A stretch of DNA of 64,000 bases from Micromonospora zingiberis (GCF_004331455.1 NZ_SJJR01000002.1:186001-250000); one strand, 5' to 3'; positions 52,333 to 62,193 are shown, numbered from the stretch's first letter. Numbers and translations: made by a program. The notes: a model not told the origin generated them from the letters alone.

Positions 52333-53859
52333 GTGTCCGAGCCCCACCTCCGTACCGTCGTCGTGCTTGCCGCCGGTGAGGGCAAGCGGATGAAGTCGGC
52401 ACTGCCCAAGGTGCTGCACCCGATGCTCGGCCGGACGCTGCTCGGACATGTGTTGAGCGCGGCCGAGCCGCTGGCGGCGGAGCGCACGATGGTGGTGGTC
52501 GGGCACGGCGCGGACCAGGTGCGGGCGCACCTGGCCGAGGTCGTTCCGGGCGCTGTGGCGGTGCACCAGGCCGAGCAGCTCGGCACCGGGCACGCGGTGC
52601 GGATCGCGTTGGAGGCGGCGCCGGAGGCGACCGGCACCGTGGTCGTACTCAACGGGGACGTGCCCCTGCTCCGCCCGGAGACGGTCGCCGCGCTGGTGGC
52701 GGCGCACGAGGGCGAGCGGGCGGCGGCCACCGTGCTGGCCGCCGAGGTGCCGGATCCGACCGGCCTCGGTCGCATCGTGCGGAACGCCGCGGGCCGGCTG
52801 GAGCAGATCGTCGAGCAGCGCGACGCCACCCCGGGTCAGCTTGAGATCAAGGAGATCAACGCCGGGATCTACGCCTTCGACGCGGGTCGGTTGCGGGACG
52901 TGCTGGGCAAGCTCTCCACCGACAACGACCAGGGCGAGGAGTACCTGACCGACGTGTTCGGGCTGCTCGTCTCGGCCGGGGAACCGGTGGCGGTGCATCT
53001 GGCCGCCGACCACACCGAGACGCTCGGCTGCAACGACCGGGTGGAGTTGGCGGCGCTGCGGCGGCTGTTGCGGGACCGGGTGAACGAGCGCTGGATGCGC
53101 GCCGGGGTGAGCCTGCTCGATCCGGAGACGACGTGGATCGACGTGACGGTGGCTCTGGACCGGGACGCGGTGGTGGACCAGAACACCCAGCTGCGGGGCG
53201 GTTCGGTGGTCGGTAGCGGCGCGGTGGTCGGCCCGGACGTGACGTTGGTGGACACGGTGGTGGGTGCGGGTGCGACGGTGCTGCGCAGCCACGCAGTCGG
53301 TGCGCAGGTCGGTCCGGGTGCCAGCGTCGGGCCGTACGCCTATCTGCGGCCGGACGCCCGGTTGGCGGAGAAGTCGAAGGTCGGCACGTTCGTCGAGGTG
53401 AAGAACGCGGAGATCGGTGCCGGCTCGAAGGTGCCGCACCTGACGTACGTGGGTGACGCGACGATCGGCGAGCAGAGCAACATCGGCGCGGCGTCGGTGT
53501 TCGTGAACTACGACGGCGTCAAGAAGCACCGCACGGTGATCGGCAGCCACGCCCGGACCGGCGCGGACAACATGTTCGTCGCGCCGGTGGAGGTGGGCGA
53601 CGGGGCGTACACGGCGGCCGGCTCGGTGATCATCGAGAACGTGCCGGCGGGGGCGATGGGCGTGGCCCGCGCGCGGCAGCGCAACATCGAGGGCTGGGTG
53701 CTGAAGCGGCGGGCCGGTACGGCGGCGGCGGAGGCGGCCGAGCGAGCGTTGCAGGGTGCGTCGTCCCAGGTGCCGGCCGCAAGTGAAGGTGAGGCAATCC
53801 ACGGCGCCGCCGAGTCGGTGGGCTCCGTCACGAAGGCGGGAGATACTGCAACCGAATAG
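52333..53859 (+). CDS. glmU: Bifunctional GlcNAc-1-P uridyltransferase / GlcN-1-P acetyltransferase
   Basis: 508 residues from the GTG at 52333, with GACGGGAG upstream; the ATG at 52294 is unlikely because it falls in a TAGCAT promoter box (52290-52295). The N-terminal uridyltransferase has [19 protein letters not shown] near residue 13 and the metal site NGDVPLL near 107. The C-terminal left-handed beta-helix (about 255-465) acetylates glucosamine-1-phosphate; its signature is [10 protein letters not shown] near 395. A short Ala/Glu-rich tail follows. The product UDP-GlcNAc feeds peptidoglycan. It forms an operon with prs 61 bp downstream, as in other actinobacteria. Confidence 0.96.
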   Translation: MSEPHLRTVVVLAAGEGKRMKSALPKVLHPMLGRTLLGHVLSAAEPLAAERTMVVVGHGADQVRAHLAEVVPGAVAVHQAEQLGTGHAVRIALEAAPEATGTVVVLNGDVPLLRPETVAALVAAHEGERAAATVLAAEVPDPTGLGRIVRNAAGRLEQIVEQRDATPGQLEIKEINAGIYAFDAGRLRDVLGKLSTDNDQGEEYLTDVFGLLVSAGEPVAVHLAADHTETLGCNDRVELAALRRLLRDRVNERWMRAGVSLLDPETTWIDVTVALDRDAVVDQNTQLRGGSVVGSGAVVGPDVTLVDTVVGAGATVLRSHAVGAQVGPGASVGPYAYLRPDARLAEKSKVGTFVEVKNAEIGAGSKVPHLTYVGDATIGEQSNIGAASVFVNYDGVKKHRTVIGSHARTGADNMFVAPVEVGDGAYTAAGSVIIENVPAGAMGVARARQRNIEGWVLKRRAGTAAAEAAERALQGASSQVPAASEGEAIHGAAESVGSVTKAGDTATE

Positions 53860-53920
53860 TCCCCGGCCGACCACCACCGTAGGCCGGGTACCACCGACCA
53901 AAACGGGAGCAGACGGGCCC

Positions 53921-54901
53921 ATGGGCAGCATCGTCGCCGAAAACCGCAAGAGCCTGATGCTCTTTTCCGGACGTGGCTTTCCGGAGCTGGCCAAGGAGAT
54001 CGGTGAGGTGCTCGGCGTCGCGCCGACGCCGGCCGACGCGTACGAGTTCGCCAACGGCGAGATTTTCGTACGGTTCAAGGACTCGGTACGTGGTTCGGAC
54101 GCCTTCGTGGTGCAGTCCGTCACGCACGGGGTGAACACCTGGGTCATGGAGACCCTGATCATGGTCGACGCGTTGAAGCGGGGTTCCGCCAAGCGCATCA
54201 CCGTGGTCCTGCCCTTTTATCCGTACTCCCGGCAGGACAAGAAGCACCGCGGCCGGGAGCCGATCTCGGCGCGGCTGGTCGCCGATCTGCTGAAGACGGC
54301 GGGGGCGAACCGGATCCTCACCGTTGATCTGCACACCGCGCAGATCCAGGGTTTCTTCGACGGGCCGGTGGATCACCTGTTCGCGATGGACATCCTGGCC
54401 GAGTACGTGGAGCGCAAGTACGCGGGCCGGCCGATGACCGTGGTCGCGCCGGACTCGGGCCGGGTTCGGGTGGCCGAGCGCTGGACGGACCGGTTGGGTG
54501 GCTGCCCGCTGGCGTTCATCCACAAGACGCGGGATCCGTTGAAGCCGAACCAGGTGGTGGCGAACCGGGTGGTCGGCGAGGTCGAGGGTCGGGTCTGCCT
54601 GATCGTCGACGACATGATCGACACCGGGGGCACGATCTGCAAGGCGGCGGACATCCTGAAGGAGTCCGGTGCGGCGGATGTGATCGTGGCGTCGACGCAC
54701 GCGCTGCTCTCGGATCCGGCGACGGAGCGGTTGAAGAACAGCCCGATCAGCGAGGTGGTGGTGACGAACACGTTGCCGCTGCCGCCGGAGAAGCAGCTCG
54801 ACAAGATCACTGTGCTGTCCATCGCGCCGCTGCTGGCGCGGGCCATCCGTGAGGTGTTCGACGATGGTTCGGTGACCACCCTCTTCGGTGGGCTGAGCTG
54901 A
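53921..54901 (+). CDS. prs: Ribose-phosphate pyrophosphokinase
   Basis: 326 residues from the ATG at 53921, with CGGGAGC upstream; the longer frame from 53756 overlaps glmU. The PRPP synthase signature DLHTAQIQGFF near residue 133, the ATP-loop SRQDKKHRGREPIS near 101, and the PRPP-binding VDDMIDTGGTI near 229 are all present. The enzyme makes phosphoribosyl pyrophosphate for nucleotides, histidine and tryptophan. The glmU-prs-rplY-pth order is conserved among actinobacteria. Confidence 0.96.
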   Translation: MGSIVAENRKSLMLFSGRGFPELAKEIGEVLGVAPTPADAYEFANGEIFVRFKDSVRGSDAFVVQSVTHGVNTWVMETLIMVDALKRGSAKRITVVLPFYPYSRQDKKHRGREPISARLVADLLKTAGANRILTVDLHTAQIQGFFDGPVDHLFAMDILAEYVERKYAGRPMTVVAPDSGRVRVAERWTDRLGGCPLAFIHKTRDPLKPNQVVANRVVGEVEGRVCLIVDDMIDTGGTICKAADILKESGAADVIVASTHALLSDPATERLKNSPISEVVVTNTLPLPPEKQLDKITVLSIAPLLARAIREVFDDGSVTTLFGGLS

Positions 54902-55040
54902 TCGACTGAGGTCCGGACGGGTCGGTGAGGTCGGCCGACTCGTCCGGATTCGTCCCGTGGGCGGTGCCGGCGGGAAGGGCTGCGGGCCGGCCGGCGGTGG
55001 TGGTACGGGGACTGCCGGCACTTCACCGATTCTGCTCGGG

Positions 55041-55217
55041 TAGACTGGTGCGGTTGCCACGGCGAGGGTGCCCTGCGGGCCGCTGAGAAGCGCCGCACGG
55101 AGGCACCGTGATCGACGCGGTGCTCCGGGCAGTCTGCTGACGCATGAGCCCCTGCGAGCCCCCCGCCCAGCACCGCCAGACGACAAGCTGCCGCAGCGAA
55201 GCATCAGGAGTTTCCCC
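55041..55217 (+). promoter_or_regulatory. Promoter and structured leader of rplY
   Basis: A TAGACT box (55041-55046) implies a transcript start near 55053 and a leader of about 165 nt. It contains a stem pairing CGGAGGCACCG (55098-55108) with CGGTGCTCCG (55118-55127). Most of the 54902-55217 gap is occupied by this leader; the rest shows no gene. Confidence 0.45.
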
Positions 55218-55925
55218 GTGTCCGAGGTAAAGATCAGCGCCGAGCCCCGTACCGAGTTCGGCAAGGGTGGTGCCCGTCGTACCCGCCGGGCCGGCAAGGT
55301 GCCCGCCGTGCTGTACGGGCATGGCGAGAAGCCCAAGCACATCGCGTTGCCGGCGCGCGAGTTCGCGGCGGCGATCCGCAAGGGCGGCGCGAACCAGCTT
55401 TTCGCGATCGAGGTGAGCGACGGCACGCAGGCGCTGGCGCTGCCGAAGGCGATCCAGCGTGACCCGATCAAGGACACCTTCGAGCACGTCGACCTGCTGC
55501 TGGTGCGGCGGGGCGAGAAGGTGACCGTCGAGGTGCCGGTCGAGCTGACCGGTGAGGCCGCGAAGGACACCCTGATCGTGCACGACCACGCCACTCTCTC
55601 GGTGACCGCCGAGGCGACGAAGGTGCCGGATCACCTGGAGGCCTCGATCGAGGGTGCCGAGCCGGGCGTCCAGGTCACCGCCGCCGATGTCGAGCTGCCG
55701 GCCGGCGTGGAGTTGGCCGCCGACCCGGAGCTGCCGGTTGCCACGGTGACCGCCGCGCCGACCGCCGAGCAGCTTGAGGCGACGCTGCCCGAGGTCCAGG
55801 TGGCCGACGCCGAGGTCGAGGCCGGTGTGGGTGAGGAGACCGCCGAGTCGTCCGAGGGTGCCGAGACCGGCGAGCCGGCGGCTGCGGGTGGCGAGGAGAC
55901 CGCCGAGGCGAAGACCGAGGCCTGA
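55218..55925 (+). CDS. rplY: 50S ribosomal protein L25 (CTC type)
   Basis: 235 residues from the GTG at 55218, with ATCAGGAG upstream. The N-terminal domain binds 5S rRNA (FGKGGARRTRRAGKVPAVLY near residue 14), and the longer CTC-type C-terminal domain spans about 95-190. The last 40 residues are a Glu/Ala-rich acidic tail, common in this family in actinobacteria. The gene sits between prs and pth, and its long leader suggests post-transcriptional control. Confidence 0.95.
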   Translation: MSEVKISAEPRTEFGKGGARRTRRAGKVPAVLYGHGEKPKHIALPAREFAAAIRKGGANQLFAIEVSDGTQALALPKAIQRDPIKDTFEHVDLLLVRRGEKVTVEVPVELTGEAAKDTLIVHDHATLSVTAEATKVPDHLEASIEGAEPGVQVTAADVELPAGVELAADPELPVATVTAAPTAEQLEATLPEVQVADAEVEAGVGEETAESSEGAETGEPAAAGGEETAEAKTEA

Positions 55926-56030
55926 TCGGTTCGTAGGCTGTGCGACAGGCGTCCCCGGGTTCACCGGGGGCGCCTGTCGGCGTATCGGGGTCGCCCGGCG
56001 CGCGGGCGCGGATGACGGAGGGGACGGGCG

Positions 56031-56621
56031 GTGACGGACGAGACCGGGCCGTGGCTGGTGGTCGGGCTGGGCAATCCGGGTCGGGAGTACGCCGGTAACC
56101 GGCACAACGTCGGTTTCCTGGTGGCCGACCTGCTGGCCGATCGGCTGGGTGCGAAGTTCGGCCGGTACAAGCGGGCGATGGCGGATGTGGCCGAGGGGCG
56201 GCTGGGCTTCGGTGGGCCCAAGTTGGTGCTGCTTAAGCCGATGACGTACATGAACCTCTCCGGTGGTCCGGTGGCCAGCCTGGCCCAGTTCTTCAAGGTG
56301 CCGACGGCTCAGGTGATCGCGGTGCACGACGAACTGGACATCGGCTACGGCCAGGTGCGGGTGAAGTTCGGCGGCGGTGAGGGCGGGCACAACGGCCTGC
56401 GGTCGATGTCGAAGTCGCTGGGCACGAAGGACTATGTGCGGGTGCGGTTCGGGATCGGTCGGCCGCCGGGGCGGCAGGATCCGGCGGATTACGTTCTGTC
56501 GGATTTCGGCGCGGCGGAACGCAAGGAGTTGGACTTCCTGGTGGACCGGGCCGCGGACGTGGTGGAGTCGGTGATCACCCGGGGTGTGGAGCCGACGCAG
56601 AACCTGTACCACGGCACCTGA
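56031..56621 (+). CDS. pth: Peptidyl-tRNA hydrolase
   Basis: 196 residues from the GTG at 56031, with GGAGGGGACGGGCG upstream. The Pth signatures are present: [18 protein letters not shown] near residue 11 (catalytic His in RHNVG), [11 protein letters not shown] near 68, VHDELDI near 97, and [13 protein letters not shown] near 110. The enzyme frees tRNA from dropped-off peptides. It follows rplY on the same strand as in other actinobacteria. Confidence 0.96.
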   Translation: MTDETGPWLVVGLGNPGREYAGNRHNVGFLVADLLADRLGAKFGRYKRAMADVAEGRLGFGGPKLVLLKPMTYMNLSGGPVASLAQFFKVPTAQVIAVHDELDIGYGQVRVKFGGGEGGHNGLRSMSKSLGTKDYVRVRFGIGRPPGRQDPADYVLSDFGAAERKELDFLVDRAADVVESVITRGVEPTQNLYHGT

Positions 56622-56725
56622 GGGCGGCCGGCCGGGCGGCCGGTCGGTAATGTGCGGGGTCGCGGCCGAGCGGGGCGGCTGCTCGGCGTACGCGGATTGC
56701 GGCAGAGGCGACGGGAGCGCAGGGC

Positions 56726-57559
56726 ATGAGCAGTCCTCCGATGGTCGACGCGGAGTTCGCCCGCTGGTTGGCGGCCCGGGCGGGTGAGGCGCTGGTGGGC
56801 TTGCGGGCGGAGTTGGGCTTCGACGATCCCGCCGCGCTGAAGTCGGCGGGGGACAAGGTCTCGCATGATCTGATCCGGGCCGAGCTGGCGCGGTGGCGTC
56901 CGGGTGACGCGGTGCTCTCCGAGGAGGACGAGGGTTCCCGGCGGGCGTTTTCGGCTGACGGTGACGCGGGGGCGGTGTCCCGGCTGACCGCGGACCGGGT
57001 GTGGATCATCGACCCGTTGGACGGTACGCGGGAGTTCAGCGAGCAGGGGCGTACGGACTGGGCGGTGCATGTGGCGCTCTGGGCGCGTACGGCGCCGAGC
57101 GCACACGGTCTGGTCGCCGGTGCTGTCGGGTTGCCGGCGCAGCACCGGGTGTTGGCCACCGACCGGCCGCCCGCGTACCCGCCGCTGACGCCGGACGCGG
57201 CGACCGCCGGTGGCGTACGCCGGCTGCGGTTGGCGGCGAGTCGGAGCCGGCCGCCGGCGTTCCTGGCCGACCTGGCCGAGGAGGTCGGGGCGGAGTTGGT
57301 GCCGATGGGTTCGGCCGGGGCGAAGATCGCTGCGGTGGTCACCGGTGCGGTGGACGGGTACGTCCACGCGGGTGGGCAGTACGAGTGGGATTCGGCCGCG
57401 CCGGTGGCTGTGGCGACGGCCACCGGACTGCACGCTTCCCGGATCGACGGTTCTGCGCTGAAATACAACGAGGCGGACCCGCGCCTGCCTGATCTGTTGG
57501 TGTGCCGCAAGGATCTCGCCAGCCGGTTACTTGCAGCGCTGCACCGGCATGGCGGGTAG
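56726..57559 (+). CDS. cysQ: 3'(2'),5'-bisphosphate nucleotidase, CysQ-like
   Basis: 277 residues. The inositol-monophosphatase fold has its metal motif DPLDGTREFSEQ near residue 95 and the second motif EWDSAAPVAVA near 222; an acidic pair EEDEG near 72 completes the site. The protein lies immediately upstream of cysD and cysN, which points to hydrolysis of PAP or PAPS in sulfate assimilation rather than inositol phosphate. The GGSP-type linker near 193 is short. The start is the ATG at 56726. Confidence 0.88.
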   Translation: MSSPPMVDAEFARWLAARAGEALVGLRAELGFDDPAALKSAGDKVSHDLIRAELARWRPGDAVLSEEDEGSRRAFSADGDAGAVSRLTADRVWIIDPLDGTREFSEQGRTDWAVHVALWARTAPSAHGLVAGAVGLPAQHRVLATDRPPAYPPLTPDAATAGGVRRLRLAASRSRPPAFLADLAEEVGAELVPMGSAGAKIAAVVTGAVDGYVHAGGQYEWDSAAPVAVATATGLHASRIDGSALKYNEADPRLPDLLVCRKDLASRLLAALHRHGG

Positions 57560-57607
57560 CCTGGCGCTACTTTCTGACATCCCCGACCGGAAAGGTCTGG
57601 AAAGCGG

Positions 57608-57637
57608 ATGAGCGAGCGAATCGAGTCGGTGTCATGA
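57608..57637 (+). CDS. Predicted 9-residue leader ORF overlapping the cysD start
   Basis: ATG 57608 follows a GGAAAG ribosome site and encodes MSERIESVS. Its TGA stop overlaps the cysD ATG as ATGA (57634-57637). A TAGCCT promoter box at 57557-57562 would place it about 40 nt into the transcript. It could couple or gate cysD translation. It contains no cysteine codons. Confidence 0.4.
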   Translation: MSERIESVS

Positions 57638-58545
57638 CCGCCACCGCGGCCTACCAGGTCACCCATCTCGACGCCCTGGAGGCGGAGAGCATCTTCGTGA
57701 TGCGCGAGGTCGTCGCCGAGATGGAACGACCGGTGTTGCTCTTCTCCGGCGGCAAGGACTCGATCGTCATGCTCCGGCTGGCGCAGAAGGCGTTCGCGCC
57801 GGCGCACATCCCGTTTCCGGTGATGCACGTCGACACCGGCCACAACTTCCCCGAGGTGCTGGACTACCGCGACCGGCGGGTCGCCGAGCTGAGCCTGCAC
57901 CTGGTGGTGGCCAGCGTGCCGGAGGCCCTGGCCAGCGGCCTGGTCCGGGAGTCGGCTGACGGGATGCGCAACCGGATCCAGACGCCGGTGCTGCTGGACG
58001 CGGTGGAGAAGCACCGGTTCGACGCACTCTTCGGCGGGGCCCGCCGGGACGAGGAGAAGGCCCGCGCCAAGGAGCGGGTGTTCAGCTTCCGCGACGAGTT
58101 CGGCCAGTGGGATCCGAAGAACCAGCGGCCGGAGCTGTGGTCGCTCTACAACGGCCGGCACCACCCGGGCGAGTCGATCCGGGTGTTCCCGCTGTCGAAC
58201 TGGACCGAGTTGGACGTCTGGCACTACATCGCCCGGGAACGGATCGAGCTGCCGTCGATCTACTACGCGCACGAGCGTGAGGTGATCGAGCGCGACGGGA
58301 TGCTCTACGCGGTCAACGAGTTCCTGCCGGCCCGCGCCGGTGAGGAGCGGTTCAAGGCCCAGGTGCGATACCGGACGGTGGGCGACGCCTCCTGCACGGC
58401 GGCGGTCCGCTCGGACGCGGACACGGTCGAGAAGGTCATCGAGGAGGTCGCCGCGACCCGGATCACCGAGCGTGGGGCGACCCGGGGCGACGACCGGGTC
58501 AGCGAGGCCGCGATGGAGGACCGCAAGCGGGAGGGCTACTTCTGA
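57634..58545 (+). CDS. cysD: Sulfate adenylyltransferase subunit 2
   Basis: 303 residues from the ATG at 57634. The PP-loop LLFSGGKDSIVMLRLA is near residue 35, the HVDTGHNFPEVLDYRD segment near 65, and the ARRDEEKARAKER stretch near 134. Together with CysN it forms ATP sulfurylase, which activates sulfate to APS. A nine-codon ORF with a ribosome site ends inside its start codon, so coupling is likely. The cysN gene begins inside the cysD stop codon. Confidence 0.96.
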   Translation: MTATAAYQVTHLDALEAESIFVMREVVAEMERPVLLFSGGKDSIVMLRLAQKAFAPAHIPFPVMHVDTGHNFPEVLDYRDRRVAELSLHLVVASVPEALASGLVRESADGMRNRIQTPVLLDAVEKHRFDALFGGARRDEEKARAKERVFSFRDEFGQWDPKNQRPELWSLYNGRHHPGESIRVFPLSNWTELDVWHYIARERIELPSIYYAHEREVIERDGMLYAVNEFLPARAGEERFKAQVRYRTVGDASCTAAVRSDADTVEKVIEEVAATRITERGATRGDDRVSEAAMEDRKREGYF

Positions 58546-59864
58546 TGACCACCGAGACGCTCACGCCGGATTCGGCCCGCAGTGCTGCCGCCGGGCCGGA
58601 GGTCCGGCGGATGGACCTGCTGCGCTTCGCCACCGCCGGCAGCGTGGACGACGGCAAGTCGACCCTGATCGGTCGGCTGCTGTACGACACGAAGTCGCTG
58701 TTCACCGACCAGTTGGCCGCGGTGGAGGCGGTCAGCGCGGCCCGGGGCGACGAGTACACCAACCTGGCCTTGCTCACCGACGGCCTGCGGGCCGAGCGGG
58801 AGCAGGGCATCACCATCGACGTGGCGTACCGCTACTTCGCCACGCCCCGGCGCAAGTTCATCATCGCCGACACCCCCGGGCACATCCAGTACACCCGGAA
58901 CATGGTCACCGGCGCCTCGACGGCCGATCTGGCGTTGATCCTGGTGGACGCCCGTAAGGGGCTGGTCGAGCAGTCCCGCCGGCATGCCTTCCTCTGCTCG
59001 CTGCTGCGGGTGCCGCACCTGGTGCTCTGCGTGAACAAGATGGATCTGGTCGACTACTCGCAGGAGGTCTTCGAGCGGATCGCCGACGAGTTCACCGCCT
59101 TCGCGGCGAAGCTGGACGTACCGGATCTGACCGTGGTGCCGATCTCCGCGCTGAAGGGCGACAACATCGTCACCCGCTCGGAGAGCATGCCCTGGTACGA
59201 AGGCCCGGCGCTGCTGCACCACCTGGAGCGGGTGCACATCGCCAGCGACCGCAACCTGGTCGACGTCCGTTTCCCGGTGCAGTACGTCATCCGCCCGCAG
59301 TCGACCACGGTCACCGACTACCGGGGTTACGCCGGCCAGGTGGCCTCCGGGGTGCTCAAGCCGGGTGACGAGGTGATGGTGCTGCCGTCCGGCTTCACCA
59401 GCCGGATCGCCTCGGTGGAGACCGCCGACGGGCCGGTCGCGGAGGCGTTCCCGCCGATGTCGGTGACGGTACGGCTGGAAGACGAGATCGACATCTCCCG
59501 GGGCGACATGATCTGCCGTCCGAACAACGCGCCGGCCGTCGCGCAGGACATCGAGGCGATGGTCTGCTGGATGGACGAGACCCGCCCGTTGCAGGTCGGT
59601 GGCAAGTACGCGATCAAGCACACCACCCGTACGGCTCGGGCGATCGTCCGTGGCCTGCACTACCGCCTCGACATCAACTCGCTGCACCGCGACGAGTCCG
59701 CAGCCGAACTGCGCCTCAACGAGATCGGCCGGGTCCGCCTCCGTACCACGATCCCGCTGCTCGCCGACGAGTACCGCCGCAACCGCACCACCGGCGGTTT
59801 CGTCATCATCGACGAAACCACCAACCGCACCGTAGCCGCCGGCATGATCGTCGAAACCCCCTAA
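58545..59864 (+). CDS. cysN: Sulfate adenylyltransferase subunit 1 (GTPase)
   Basis: 439 residues. The GTPase motifs are intact: G1 AGSVDDGKST near residue 31, G3 DTPGH near 109, and G4 NKMD near 164. Two beta-barrel domains follow (about 240-439). There is no C-terminal APS-kinase domain, so phosphorylation of APS, if it happens, needs a separate CysC. CysN uses GTP hydrolysis to drive the CysD reaction. It is translationally coupled to cysD (TGATG). Confidence 0.95.
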   Translation: MTTETLTPDSARSAAAGPEVRRMDLLRFATAGSVDDGKSTLIGRLLYDTKSLFTDQLAAVEAVSAARGDEYTNLALLTDGLRAEREQGITIDVAYRYFATPRRKFIIADTPGHIQYTRNMVTGASTADLALILVDARKGLVEQSRRHAFLCSLLRVPHLVLCVNKMDLVDYSQEVFERIADEFTAFAAKLDVPDLTVVPISALKGDNIVTRSESMPWYEGPALLHHLERVHIASDRNLVDVRFPVQYVIRPQSTTVTDYRGYAGQVASGVLKPGDEVMVLPSGFTSRIASVETADGPVAEAFPPMSVTVRLEDEIDISRGDMICRPNNAPAVAQDIEAMVCWMDETRPLQVGGKYAIKHTTRTARAIVRGLHYRLDINSLHRDESAAELRLNEIGRVRLRTTIPLLADEYRRNRTTGGFVIIDETTNRTVAAGMIVETP

Positions 59865-59907
59865 CCCCCCCCCGTTACCTCCTCCCCGGGGGCCGCCGCC
59901 CGGAGCT

Positions 59908-59962
59908 GCGGATCTTGGTACGGGATGGCCTCCATGGGGGCCGTTTCGTACCAAGATCTGCG
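59908..59962. repeat. Dispersed hairpin element, copy 4
   Basis: GCGGATCTTGGTACG pairs with CGTACCAAGATCTGCG around GGCCTCCATGGGGGCC. It lies between the convergent cysN and galK genes and ends 9 bp from the galK stop. Confidence 0.8.
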
Positions 59963-59971
59963 AGACGGAAG

Positions 59972-61129
59972 TTAGGGGAGGGGGGTGGCGCCGGTGGAGG
60001 GGAGGGCGGTGGTGATGGTGGGTGGGGGGTAGGCGCGGGTGGCGTACGCGGTGGTGACGGTTTGGGCTATCGCGGTGGACTGGTCGGCCTCGATGAGGGC
60101 CAGGACGCAGCCGCCGAAGCCGCCGCCGGTCATCCGGGCGCCGAGCGCGCCAGCGGCGAGCGCGGCCTCCACGGCGGTGTCCACCTCGGGCACGGTGATG
60201 GCGAAGTCGTCCCGCATGGAGACGTGCGAGGCGGTGAGCAGCGCGCCGATCTGCCGGATCCGTCCGGCTCGCAGCAGGTCGACGGTGTCGCACACCCGCT
60301 GGTTCTCGGTGACCACGTGCCGGACCCGGCGGCGGGTCTCGTCGTCGGGCAGCCGGGCCAGCGCGTCGTCGAGTTCGTCGGCCGGTACGTCTCGGAGTGC
60401 GGGTACGCCGAGCAGGCCGGCGGCCTTCTCGCAGCTGGCGCGGCGGGCCGCGTACTCCCCGTCGACGTGGCGGTGCGGGGCGTTGCTGTCGATCACCAGT
60501 ACGGCGAGCCCGGCGGCGCCCGGATCGAACGGGATGTGCTCCACCTGCTCGGTGCGGCAGTCGAGGAAGAGGGCGTGCCCGGCCCGGCAGCGGATCGCCG
60601 CCGACTGGTCCATGATCCCGGTGGGCGCCCCGACGTAGTGGTTCTCGGCCCGCTGGGCCAGCCGGGGCTGGTCTTCGGCGGGCAGGTCGAGCCCGCCGAG
60701 GTCGACCAGGGCGGCGAGCACGGCGGCCTCCAGGGCGGCGGAGGAGGAGAGGCCGGCGCCGAGCGGCACGTCGGAGGCGATCGCCAGCCGTGCACCCGGC
60801 ACCCGGTGGCCCGCCTCGCGCAGCGACCAGACCACCCCGGCCACGTAACCGGCCCAACCGGTGACCCGGCCGGCAGCGGTCACCTCGTCGGCACCGAAGT
60901 CGACCGTCTCGCCGGTCAACTCGGACCAGACCGTCCACTGTTCCTCCGGCTGCCGCGCGGCGGCGGCGACGGTGCGCAGCGGCAGGGCGAAGGGCAGCAC
61001 GAAGCCGTCGTTGTAGTCGGTGTGCTCGCCGATCAGGTTGACCCGGCCGGGTGCCGCCCAGCGGCCGGTGGGCGGCTCGCCGTACACCTGCTGGAAGCCG
61101 GCCGTGGCGCGGCCGGCGACGTCGGTCAC
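59972..61129 (-). CDS. galK: Galactokinase
   Basis: 385 residues from the GTG at 61129, which overlaps the galE stop (GTGA). The galactokinase signature GRVNLIGEHTDYNDGFVLP is near residue 28, the ATP loop PLGAGLSSSAALE near 120, and GARMTGGGFGGC near 333. It phosphorylates galactose at C1. With galE upstream it forms a two-gene Leloir operon; galT is not here. GalU at 1869 supplies UDP-glucose. Confidence 0.95.
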   Translation of the reverse strand: MTDVAGRATAGFQQVYGEPPTGRWAAPGRVNLIGEHTDYNDGFVLPFALPLRTVAAAARQPEEQWTVWSELTGETVDFGADEVTAAGRVTGWAGYVAGVVWSLREAGHRVPGARLAIASDVPLGAGLSSSAALEAAVLAALVDLGGLDLPAEDQPRLAQRAENHYVGAPTGIMDQSAAIRCRAGHALFLDCRTEQVEHIPFDPGAAGLAVLVIDSNAPHRHVDGEYAARRASCEKAAGLLGVPALRDVPADELDDALARLPDDETRRRVRHVVTENQRVCDTVDLLRAGRIRQIGALLTASHVSMRDDFAITVPEVDTAVEAALAAGALGARMTGGGFGGCVLALIEADQSTAIAQTVTTAYATRAYPPPTITTALPSTGATPLP

Positions 61130-62109
61130 GGCTGGGCCAGCCGGTGCGTGCGGTAGAAGGCCCAGGCGTCGGTGACCATGTCGTGCAGCGTCGGCTTGTG
61201 CGGTTGCCAGCCCAGTTCGACCCGGGCCAGTTCGGCCGAGGCGACCAGTTCGGCCGGGTCGCCTTCGCGGCGGGGTGCCACCTCCAACGGCACCGGGTGG
61301 CCGGTGACCTCGCGGACCACCTCGACCACCTGGCGGTTGGTGAAGCCGTTGCCGTTGCCGAGGTTGTAGATGCGATGCTGCCCGGCGGTGGCGGCGTCGA
61401 GGGCGAGCAGGTGGGCGCGGGCCAGATCGGCGACGTGGATGTAGTCGCGGACGCAGGTGCCGTCGGCGGTGGGGTAGTCGTCGCCGAACAGTTGCAGCTT
61501 CTCCCGCCGCTCGGCGGCCACCTCCAGCGCGATCGGGATGAGGTGGGTTTCCGGGTCGTGCCGTTCGCCGAGGGCGATGTCGCCGTCGAGGTACGCGCCG
61601 GCCACGTTGAAGTAGCGCAGCGAGACGGCGGCCAGGCCGTGCCCGATCGCCTCGGAGGTGAGCGCCATGTCGACGGCGAGTTTGGTCGCCCCGTACGTGT
61701 TGGTGGGGGCCTTGACGGCGGTCTCGGGGATGGGCAGCTCGACCGGGTTGCCGTAGACGGCGGCGGTGGAGGAGAAGACCAGCCGGGGTACGCCGGCCGC
61801 CCGGACCGCGTCGATCAGCGCCAGCGAACCGACGGTGTTGTTCTGCCAGTACCGTTCCGGGGCGACCATCGACTCACCGGCGGCGATCAGCGCGGCGAAG
61901 TGCAACACGCCGTCGAAGCCGGCCTGCGGGGTGAGTACCTGCGCGGCGTCGTGGATGCCCGCCTCGACGTGGGTCGCGTCGGGCGCGAGCGCTTCCCGGT
62001 GACCGGTCCGCAGATCGTCCAGTACGACGACCTCGTGACCTGCGTCGAGCAACATCCGGGTCACCACGCTGCCAATGAAGCCAGCGCCGCCGGTGACGAG
62101 CAGTTTCAC
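61126..62109 (-). CDS. galE: UDP-glucose 4-epimerase
   Basis: 327 residues from the GTG at 62109, with GAGGGACCGAG upstream. The extended-SDR features are present: NAD site TGGAGFIGS near residue 6, catalytic Ser in FSSTAAVYG near 117, YxxxK in TYGATKLAVD near 143, and the C-terminal substrate part. It interconverts UDP-glucose and UDP-galactose. It is the first gene of the galE-galK operon and diverges from the CBS protein at 62194. Confidence 0.95.
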   Translation of the reverse strand: MKLLVTGGAGFIGSVVTRMLLDAGHEVVVLDDLRTGHREALAPDATHVEAGIHDAAQVLTPQAGFDGVLHFAALIAAGESMVAPERYWQNNTVGSLALIDAVRAAGVPRLVFSSTAAVYGNPVELPIPETAVKAPTNTYGATKLAVDMALTSEAIGHGLAAVSLRYFNVAGAYLDGDIALGERHDPETHLIPIALEVAAERREKLQLFGDDYPTADGTCVRDYIHVADLARAHLLALDAATAGQHRIYNLGNGNGFTNRQVVEVVREVTGHPVPLEVAPRREGDPAELVASAELARVELGWQPHKPTLHDMVTDAWAFYRTHRLAQP

Positions 62110-62180
62110 CTCGGTCCCTCCTACCTGGCCCGTCCGATCGTGGCCATGTGGTGATGACAGCCTACGGCGCGCCCGCTGAC

Positions 62181-62186
62181 TACCAT
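62181..62186 (+). promoter_or_regulatory. Leaderless-type -10 box of the CorC-like gene
   Basis: TACCAT lies 7 nt before the ATG at 62194. Confidence 0.45.
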
Positions 62187-62193
62187 CACTGTC

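Noticed and set aside
58536..60938. Minus-strand open frame of 800 codons across cysN and galK
   Set aside because: It is antisense to two certain genes and very rich in Arg/Gly/Ala, as shadows of high-GC genes usually are.
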